The notes beneath the pieces were generated by a model, which saw only the letters and a program-made list of their open reading frames with translations, did not search any database and was not told the DNA's origin. Positions 36,255 through 42,243 of a stretch of 42,243 nt of DNA are shown here, one piece after another. Made by a program: the position numbers and the translations under genes. The stretch comes from an uncultured Planctomycetaceae bacterium (GTDB lineage: Bacteria > Planctomycetota > Planctomycetia > Planctomycetales > Planctomycetaceae), in the NCBI GenBank assembly GCA_903921605.1, contig CAIXQV010000770.1, positions 1 through 42,243 of the forward strand. The letters run 5' to 3'. Within the stretch, counting starts at the first letter, position 1; each line of letters opens with the position of its first letter.

Positions 36255-37652
36255 ATGTCGTCACCCCCATCCGTTCAATATGCGTCGCGCACGGACAAAG
36301 GGATGCGGCGCGCCATGAATCAGGATTCGTTGCAGATTCGAATGTGCAACGACGCGGACGAGTGGAGCCGTTGTGGCCACCTGTTTGTCGTGGCTGATGG
36401 TATGGGCGGACACGCCGTTGGAGATCTGGCCAGTCGCATTGCAATCGATACACTCCCGCACGCCTACTTCAAGAACAACAACGCCACAACCGTAGAAAGT
36501 CGCATGCGAGAAGCGATCGTTGCGGCAAACAAAGCCATCAATGATCGAGGGCGAGAGAACCGTGAGTTCGAAGGAATGGGGACTACGTGCAGTGTCCTCA
36601 GTCTTTCCGAAAGAGGTGCTCTGGTTGGCCATGTTGGCGATAGTCGTGTCTACAGAGTCCGCTGCGGACATATTGAGCAACTCACGTTTGACCATAGTCT
36701 CCAGTGGGAAATGATTCGGCTGGGTCGAGCAACGCCAGAGAATGTAGAACTCTTTCACCCGCGAAATGTGATTACCCGCTGCCTCGGGCCTGACCCTCAC
36801 GTCCAGGTCGACATCGAAGGACCATTTTCGGTTGAACCCGGCGACCTGTTCCTGCTCTGTTCGGATGGTCTGACAAATCACGTCAGTGATACTGAGATTG
36901 GACAGATTGTCGGATCAATGCCGCCAACCGAGTCCTCCAGGTTGCTCATCAATTTGGCGAACTGTCGGGGAGGGTCTGACAACAGTACGGTCGTGGTGAT
37001 CTCGATAGACAGTTACCCTCACTCGTCTACTGGGGAGGCACTGTCTGGATCTATGCCAGTCGTGCAGGTACGCACGTCAGAGATAGCGTCAGCACATCGT
37101 GCTGGATTATGGAAAACTCTTCTGGCGATTGCAGCTGTGATCTGCCTCGTGTCCGGTATCAGCCTTGCGCTCATACAGAGTAACGCCCCAGCAGCTCTTT
37201 TGGTTGCAGCATCAGTTTTTGCATGGCTGATCAGCCGACGCATCTCGAAGAATGACCTGACAGTGACTTCGACGGATGCAGAGGCAGACCCTCTCCCCCA
37301 ACTCAACAATCCAGATGCTTCGGCAGAGCACCCGGAGCCGCAACGACGACGAAATGTAATGCCGGATTCTTCCAGTATTTCACGATCGGCTTTTTTGCCA
37401 ACATCGCCTTACAGAGTCATCAATTCGGAACTGTCGGAAGCACTCCTCTCGAATCTTGCGGAAATTCAAAGCGATCTTGTGCAGGCGGCAAGAGATAGTG
37501 GCTGGAAAGTCGACTTTGAAGAACTGACGACTCTAAACCGTCAGGCTGTTCAGTCACAGCAAGCTCAAAAACTTGACAGAGCCATCAAATCACGCGGAAA
37601 AGCAATTGATCTGCTGATGAAAGAGCTTTATCTCCGATCACGTCCAAACTAG
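36255..37652 (+). CDS. Membrane-anchored PP2C-type Ser/Thr protein phosphatase
   Basis: This 465-residue metal-dependent phosphatase carries the PP2C motifs: RTDKGMRRAMNQDS near the start, the metal-binding VVADGMGGHAVGD (about 48), MGTTCSVL, VGHVGDSRVYR (about 125), and LLCSDGLTNHV plus GGSDNSTVVV near residue 240. Two hydrophobic segments follow at about 292-330, then a Pro/Ser linker and a helical C-terminal domain of about 75 residues. It probably reverses kinase signalling at the membrane, a common pairing in planctomycetes. Start ATG 36255 puts the first PP2C motif at the expected position; a TTG at 36156 adds an unlikely leader. Confidence 0.93.
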   Translation: MSSPPSVQYASRTDKGMRRAMNQDSLQIRMCNDADEWSRCGHLFVVADGMGGHAVGDLASRIAIDTLPHAYFKNNNATTVESRMREAIVAANKAINDRGRENREFEGMGTTCSVLSLSERGALVGHVGDSRVYRVRCGHIEQLTFDHSLQWEMIRLGRATPENVELFHPRNVITRCLGPDPHVQVDIEGPFSVEPGDLFLLCSDGLTNHVSDTEIGQIVGSMPPTESSRLLINLANCRGGSDNSTVVVISIDSYPHSSTGEALSGSMPVVQVRTSEIASAHRAGLWKTLLAIAAVICLVSGISLALIQSNAPAALLVAASVFAWLISRRISKNDLTVTSTDAEADPLPQLNNPDASAEHPEPQRRRNVMPDSSSISRSAFLPTSPYRVINSELSEALLSNLAEIQSDLVQAARDSGWKVDFEELTTLNRQAVQSQQAQKLDRAIKSRGKAIDLLMKELYLRSRPN

Positions 37653-37874
37653 ATTCGGCCTCCCATCCCTTGTGATGCAGAATCCAGAAGCTCGGATCGA
37701 CAAAACACGTTGGCCACACAGGAGATACATCAACAGCCAAATTGGGGGCTGGACCTCCGATCCTGGCGTGAATACGATAATCGAGCCGTTGACGCCCCCT
37801 GAGGGAATGATTTCCCCGATCCAGTTTCGCATACTGAGTCCAAATCTTCGCTGGCCTGTTTCGTGATACCTCCA

Positions 37875-38123
37875 ATGAGTACCTTTCAGAAACAACCTGC
37901 TGCCGCAGAACCCGATTTGCCCGCAGTGGTTGCTCCGCAACGCGCAGTGGATAGCGAAACGGAAAATCCGTTGTCTCAGGAAGAAGCCGAACAACTGCAA
38001 AAGGAGAGGCTGGAGGCAATCCGTAGTGCGATCGCCCGTGGCGACTACGACTCAGAAGAGATCCTCGAAAAGGCGCTTTCGCGGATGTTGCAGAGCCTCG
38101 AAGACGAAGATTCTTCGGTTTGA
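37875..38123 (+). CDS. Small FlgM-like (anti-sigma-28-type) protein
   Basis: This 82-residue protein has a disordered, Ala/Pro/Glu-rich N-terminal half. Its C-terminal helical segment (RLEAIRSAIARGDYDSEEIL) resembles the sigma-28-binding end of FlgM, whose core pattern is an IRxAIxxGxYD helix. The start ATG 37875 is 222 bases after the PP2C stop, and a terminator-like hairpin follows. No flagellar genes are in the window, so if it is an anti-sigma factor its partner is encoded elsewhere. The call rests on one short motif and is tentative; it may be a general planctomycete regulatory peptide. Confidence 0.55.
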   Translation: MSTFQKQPAAAEPDLPAVVAPQRAVDSETENPLSQEEAEQLQKERLEAIRSAIARGDYDSEEILEKALSRMLQSLEDEDSSV

Positions 38124-38143
38124 CCGAATTTTGGGTGCTGTTG

Positions 38144-38176
38144 AAGAACGGCTTTTCAGAAAAGAGCCGCTTCTTT
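38144..38176 (+). terminator. Terminator-like hairpin after the FlgM-like gene
   Basis: An imperfect stem (about 38144-38156 with 38160-38175) with small bulges and a 3-base loop lies 20 bases after the stop codon. It ends in TTCTTT. It is a moderate intrinsic terminator candidate separating this gene from the Fur-family unit. Confidence 0.55.
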
Positions 38177-38323
38177 GGCATCGCGAGTGACATTTAGCGA
38201 AATCCTGGCCAAACTGAGTCGGTCTTTGGGTGAAATCTAATTTTCACTCAGCCCAGCCGCTTGAGCCACATCATCGCAAGCTCAGGCCCGTGTCTCGGTT
38301 CAGCGTTTTCTCTGAGGTTCAAA

Positions 38324-38839
38324 GTGAGTGATCTGGCTGTCAACGAATTCGATCGTCAGGAAGTCGCAGCATCGCCTGTCGAGAAGTTTCGTGAGTACCT
38401 GGCGACTCAGGGAAAACGTCTGACACAGGAACGCGAAACGATCGTTCGCGAGATCTTCGCTGAACACGAGCATTTCGATTCCGATCAGATCGTCGCGCGG
38501 CTGACTCAGCCTCGACGCGACGGTGGGCGCGTCAGCCGAGCGACCATTTACCGGACCATCAGTTCGCTCGAAGAGGCAGGCCTGATTCGTAAGGTTGCAC
38601 GCTCCAATGACCGTGAAGTTTACGAACACGATTACGGATATCCTCAACACGACCATTTCATCTGCGAAAAGTGCCAGCAGCTTGTGGAGTTTCGCAACGA
38701 GGAAATCTCAGCTGTCCTGGAACGAGTTGCTGCGGACCACGGCTTTCGCATGAGTGGTCATCGCCTGGAAGTGCATGGCATCTGTGCCGAATGCGCGAAG
38801 CCCCCGTCACGACGACACCGTAAGTTGGACATGATCTAG
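38324..38839 (+). CDS. Fur-family metal-responsive transcriptional regulator
   Basis: This 171-residue repressor of the Fur superfamily starts at GTG 38324, with TGAGG (38312-38316) as ribosome site; a TTG at 38261 is an alternative. The winged-helix DNA-binding domain (about 20-95) has the SRATIYRTISSLEEAGLI recognition helix. The metal-binding/dimer domain has HDHFICEKC and a second zinc pair CAEC near the C-terminus. The sequence does not allow a choice between Fur (iron), Zur (zinc) and PerR (peroxide). Only two bases separate its stop from the radical SAM gene, so they are co-transcribed. It may regulate this operon. Confidence 0.93.
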   Translation: MSDLAVNEFDRQEVAASPVEKFREYLATQGKRLTQERETIVREIFAEHEHFDSDQIVARLTQPRRDGGRVSRATIYRTISSLEEAGLIRKVARSNDREVYEHDYGYPQHDHFICEKCQQLVEFRNEEISAVLERVAADHGFRMSGHRLEVHGICAECAKPPSRRHRKLDMI

Positions 38840-38841
38840 GC

Positions 38842-40770
38842 ATGGCTTTGTCATCAGTGCGAGTGCTGTCTGTCATTCCGCCGATGACACAGCTCAACAC
38901 GCCGTACCCGTCAACGGCTTACCTGACTGGGTTCCTGCGTTCACAGGGTATTAACGCCACACAGGAAGATCTGGCCCTCGCCCTCGTGCTGAGGTTGCTT
39001 TCATCAGACGGATTAACCTCCGTTCACGAGCGCATTCTGCTCATTGATGAGCAGGAGCGAACCACCGGAGTCAAACGATTTCTTCAGCAGTTTGATCTCT
39101 ATCATTCGACGATCGATCGAACAATCGCCTTCCTGCAGGGGAAAGACGCCACGCTCGCGCATCGCATCGCCGGTCGCCGCTTCCTACCAGAGGGATCTCG
39201 ATTCGACTCACTCGATGTCTATGTGGCGGATGAAGAGTTTAGCGACGATCCCATGGCATGGGCGTTCGGAATGCTGGGGGTCCAGGATCGAGCTCGGCAC
39301 TTCGCAACTCTTTATCTAAGTGATCTGGCTGATGTTCTGCGTGAAGCCATTGATCCTAGATTCGAATTTGTCCGTTACGCAGAATCGCTGGCCCAGAGTC
39401 AGCCAACCTTTGATCCTCTCGCGGAAGCATTGGCTGCTCCTCTGAATCTTGTCGATGAGCTCCTGCAGGATCTGACACGGCAGGCAATCGATCGACACCG
39501 GCCGGATCTTGTGCTGATCACCGTTCCATTCCCAGGAACCGTCTATGCGGCTTTCCGTATCGCACAAGCAATTCGATCACAGTACCCCGCGATCAAGACG
39601 GCATTGGGCGGCGGATTTGCCAATACAGAGCTTCGTGAGTTATCCGAACCTCGCGTCTTTGACTATTTCGACTTCGTGACACTCGACGATGGCGAACGTC
39701 CTCTGCTGGCGTTACTGGCCTTTCTTCAGGGCCAACGCCCGGCAAGTCAACTCGTTCGCACTTACATGCGGAGTGCAGAGAACGACGACGAACCTGCCAA
39801 AGTTCGTTACATCAATTGCGCTGAGCCGGATGTGCCTTTTGCCGAAATTGGCACCCCGACCTGGGATGGCCTTCCCATCGACCGTTATCTTTCAACGCTC
39901 GATATGCTGAACCCAATGCATCGACTGTGGTCCGATGGTCGCTGGAACAAACTCACCATCGCGCATGGATGTTATTGGAAGAAGTGCAGTTTCTGCGACG
40001 TCACTCTGGACTATATCTCACGCTACGACACGGTGGCAGCAGAGACATTGGTAGATCGCATCGAGACAATTATCGCTGAAACGGGGCAGACGGGATTTCA
40101 TTTTGTCGATGAAGCCGCTCCTCCGAAAGGGCTGAAGGCACTTGCCGAAGAATTGCTACGCCGCAAAGTTTCTATTTCGTGGTGGGGCAACATTCGTTTT
40201 GAAAAGTCATTTACTCCGGAACTTTGTCAGTTATTGGCAGACAGCGGCTGCATCGCCATCTCGGGAGGCCTTGAAGTCGCTTCAGATCGCCTGTTAAATC
40301 TGATGAAGAAGGGTGTCTCTGTTGAGCAGGTTGCTCGCGTCACTCGCGGATTCAGCGATGCCGGAATTCTGGTGCATGCCTATCTGATGTACGGCTTTCC
40401 GACTCAGACTGTGCAGGAGACCGTCGATGCACTGGAGTATGTTCGGCAATTGTTTGAAGAAGGCTGTATCCAGAGCGGCTTTTTCCACCGATTTACCTGC
40501 ACGGTTCATTCTCCCGTTGGAAAGAACCCGGAGGACTATGGAGTGACGCTGGTTCCTCTTCCACAGGTTACGTTCGCAAAAAACGATATCGGCTTCATTG
40601 ATCCTACCAGCGTCGATCATGACACTCTTGGTCAGGCACTCAACAAAGCACTGTATAACTTTATGCATGGCATCGGATTGCCGGAAGATATCCGCAGTTG
40701 GTTCGGCGGCAAGGTGCCTAAGTCTCGAGTGGCCAGGAACTTTATTGCCAGGGCGCTATATACGAACTAA
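38842..40770 (+). CDS. Cobalamin-binding-type radical SAM protein with CX4CX2C cluster motif
   Basis: This 642-residue cytoplasmic enzyme has three parts. The N-terminal 215 residues are helical (LNTPYPSTAYLTGFL near residue 19). Residues about 220-310 form a Rossmann-like domain of the B12-binding type (LVLITVPFPGTVYAAFRIAQ, then ALGGGFANTEL), lacking the classical DxHxxG base-off motif. The radical SAM barrel spans about 365-580. The iron-sulphur motif GCYWKKCSFCD (C377, C382, C385) has four residues between the first two cysteines instead of three. Later radical SAM strands are present (GGLEVASDRLL, LMYGFPTQT). The substrate is unknown. The gene follows the Fur-family regulator by two bases and precedes the FAD oxidoreductase by 15 bases. 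Confidence 0.88.
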   Translation: MALSSVRVLSVIPPMTQLNTPYPSTAYLTGFLRSQGINATQEDLALALVLRLLSSDGLTSVHERILLIDEQERTTGVKRFLQQFDLYHSTIDRTIAFLQGKDATLAHRIAGRRFLPEGSRFDSLDVYVADEEFSDDPMAWAFGMLGVQDRARHFATLYLSDLADVLREAIDPRFEFVRYAESLAQSQPTFDPLAEALAAPLNLVDELLQDLTRQAIDRHRPDLVLITVPFPGTVYAAFRIAQAIRSQYPAIKTALGGGFANTELRELSEPRVFDYFDFVTLDDGERPLLALLAFLQGQRPASQLVRTYMRSAENDDEPAKVRYINCAEPDVPFAEIGTPTWDGLPIDRYLSTLDMLNPMHRLWSDGRWNKLTIAHGCYWKKCSFCDVTLDYISRYDTVAAETLVDRIETIIAETGQTGFHFVDEAAPPKGLKALAEELLRRKVSISWWGNIRFEKSFTPELCQLLADSGCIAISGGLEVASDRLLNLMKKGVSVEQVARVTRGFSDAGILVHAYLMYGFPTQTVQETVDALEYVRQLFEEGCIQSGFFHRFTCTVHSPVGKNPEDYGVTLVPLPQVTFAKNDIGFIDPTSVDHDTLGQALNKALYNFMHGIGLPEDIRSWFGGKVPKSRVARNFIARALYTN

Positions 40771-40785
40771 CGCGAAGGGTTGCAC

Positions 40786-42243
40786 ATGGACGACCATGCG
40801 AAACGAACTCAAATGGCAAGGGTGAGTTATCATCATTTGTCGTACTGCGTATTGTGCATTCTGTTGTTAATGCATTTGCCCTCTAGTCTTGGTGATGGCC
40901 CATCACATACGGACGTCTTGGTTTACGGTGCAACTCCGGCAGGTGTTTCTGCAGCAATCGCCGCAGCCACCGAGGGATATGATGTCCTGTTGTTTGAGCC
41001 CACGAATCGCATCGGCGGGCTGGTAACGAGTGGGCTGTCTCATACTGATTTTCATTCACGCGAAAGTCTTTCCGGTGCATTTCTGGATTTTGCCCAACGC
41101 GTGCAGAAGCACTACGAAGAGACTTATGGCCCTGATTCACAACAACTGAAGGACTGCGATGGAGGTATTTTCGCAGAGCCCAAAGTCAACCTCGTCGTCT
41201 TCGAGCAGTCGCTGGCGGAGTGGCCAAAGATCAGAGTCCTGCAGCAACATGTGCTGAAGTCTGTTGAAATGAACTCTGCCGGATCTCGCATACAGTCAGC
41301 AACGCTCACTGACGCGAATGGTGCTGAATTCACCATCAACGCTAAAGTCGTGATCGATGCGTCCTACGAAGGCGAACTGATGGCCATGGCCGGAGTACCA
41401 TGGCGAGCCGGGCGAGAAGGGCAGGGCGAGTACGGCGAAACGCTGGCTCCCGAGGAGCCCGACGACCAACTGCAGGCCTACAATTTCCGTTTCATCATGA
41501 CGCAGGATCCAGCGAACCGAGTCACCCCGCAGGCGCCTGAGGGATATCAACGCGAAGATTTCGCCGACGTTCTCGTGGCTCTGCAATCCGGCCAGATTGA
41601 AAAGATCTTCGATTACCCGCGCCGTTGCATTTTCAAAGCTCACCAGCCACCGCTTCCGAACGGAAAGTACGATATCAACGACGTCTCCGGCGGATTCGTG
41701 CGTCTCTCCTTGCCAGGACAGAACCTGAAGTGGCCAAAGGGAACAGCGAACGAACGTCAGCAGATTTACTCTGAACATCTGCGAGACCAGGTCGGACTGT
41801 TGTACTTTCTTCAGAACGATGAAGCGGTGCCGGAGAAATTTCGCCGCGAAGCTCAGCAATGGGGCTGGTGTCGAGACGAATTCACTGACACCAATCATTT
41901 GCCGCCTCAGCTTTATGTTCGCGAAGCTCGCCGAATGATTGGATGTCGTGTGTTTACTCAGCGAGACAGCGAACACGCTCCGGGAGATGCTCGAGCGGTC
42001 CTGCATCCGGACTCCATCGCCATGGGAGACTATGGCAACAACTGCCATGGCACGTATCACGAAGGTCCGCGCTTCGGAGGAAAGCATTCTGGTGAATTCT
42101 ATAACCCCGTTCCGCCTTATCAGATTCCCTACGGAACACTGCTTCCAAACGATGTTGAGAATCTGCTGGTGCCAACAGCGGCTAGTTCTACTCATGTGGG
42201 CTTTTGCGCGTTGCGGCTTGAACCGATTTGGATGTCGCTGGGA
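40786..42243 (+). CDS. FAD-dependent oxidoreductase, exported (3' truncated)
   Basis: The frame is open to the last base, so 486 residues are visible and the C-terminus is outside. It starts at ATG 40786 with AAGGG six bases before; a hydrophobic signal segment (YCVLCILLLMHLPSSL) follows at about 20-35. The FAD-binding Rossmann start DVLVYGATPAGVSAAIAAA comes next (about 42). Then come the GGLVTSGL loop, VVIDASYEGELMAMAG, and a late motif, LYVREARRMIG. This matches the FAD_oxidored family, widespread in Planctomycetes and often near polymer-degradation genes. It is the third gene of the run with the Fur-family regulator and radical SAM enzyme. Confidence 0.9.
   Translation, partial: MDDHAKRTQMARVSYHHLSYCVLCILLLMHLPSSLGDGPSHTDVLVYGATPAGVSAAIAAATEGYDVLLFEPTNRIGGLVTSGLSHTDFHSRESLSGAFLDFAQRVQKHYEETYGPDSQQLKDCDGGIFAEPKVNLVVFEQSLAEWPKIRVLQQHVLKSVEMNSAGSRIQSATLTDANGAEFTINAKVVIDASYEGELMAMAGVPWRAGREGQGEYGETLAPEEPDDQLQAYNFRFIMTQDPANRVTPQAPEGYQREDFADVLVALQSGQIEKIFDYPRRCIFKAHQPPLPNGKYDINDVSGGFVRLSLPGQNLKWPKGTANERQQIYSEHLRDQVGLLYFLQNDEAVPEKFRREAQQWGWCRDEFTDTNHLPPQLYVREARRMIGCRVFTQRDSEHAPGDARAVLHPDSIAMGDYGNNCHGTYHEGPRFGGKHSGEFYNPVPPYQIPYGTLLPNDVENLLVPTAASSTHVGFCALRLEPIWMSLG

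Noticed and set aside
41296..42195. Minus-strand open frame of 299 codons
   Set aside because: It is antisense to the FAD oxidoreductase, whose plus-strand frame has a signal peptide and clear FAD motifs. The minus translation shows no domain.
1..42243. CRISPR arrays, insertion sequences, phage genes or integrases
   Set aside because: No regularly spaced repeats, transposase or integrase motifs, or flanking duplications were seen on either strand.

Overview
The window is a continuous stretch of bacterial chromosome, at about 50-55% GC by eye, and almost certainly from a planctomycete (class Planctomycetia). The evidence is a 1,185-residue protein with haem c and DUF1587/1592/1588/1585 regions, a Ser/Thr kinase tail ending in a membrane anchor, a PP2C phosphatase, a fused aroDE gene, large secreted proteins without close functional assignment, and frequent starts with weak Shine-Dalgarno sites. 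The species cannot be named. I see no phage, transposase, CRISPR array, tRNA or rRNA; most of the window is housekeeping plus lineage-specific secreted proteins.

Layout. 1-399: C-terminal end of a probable membrane-anchored Ser/Thr kinase, followed by a long imperfect inverted repeat. 637-4380: a very large secreted mosaic protein, then a 45-bp palindrome. 4740-5714: YhaM-like 3'-5' exoribonuclease. 5917-9577: aroDE, aroK and a prepilin peptidase, the last two overlapping. 9696-13253: cytochrome c / DUF1592 protein fused to an SGNH hydrolase. 14759-13306 (minus): lipoprotein and trmL. 15003-16791: ispF, ruvC, ruvA. 17311-16874 (minus): hsp20. 17946-20899: prenyl diphosphate synthase and dxs, overlapping by one base. 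21171-22547: uncharacterised secreted protein. 22901-24949: Prc/Tsp-like S41 protease, closed by a clear intrinsic terminator. 25200-29107: ceramidase-like protein, M20 peptidase and polysaccharide deacetylase. 32114-29205 (minus): purL with extra N-terminal domains. 32631-34870: rimO and pgsA. 35298-35672: LuxR-type regulator. 36255-38123: PP2C phosphatase and a FlgM-like small protein. 38324-42243: Fur-family regulator, cobalamin-type radical SAM enzyme and a truncated FAD oxidoreductase in one tight run.

Themes. Isoprenoid supply is encoded by three genes (ispF, prenyl synthase, dxs) within 6 kb but in two units. Chorismate synthesis is represented by aroDE and aroK, apparently co-transcribed with the prepilin peptidase. 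RNA and translation functions are YhaM, TrmL and RimO. DNA repair is represented by ruvC-ruvA without ruvB.

The points most worth checking are the haem c-SGNH fusion, the Fur/radical SAM/FAD-oxidoreductase run (whose radical SAM motif has CX4CX2C spacing), the roughly 50-residue insertion in the prenyl synthase, the FlgM-like protein beside a phosphatase, and the hairpin-rich gap between pgsA and the LuxR gene. I did not find a clearly new multigene defence or biosynthetic system.
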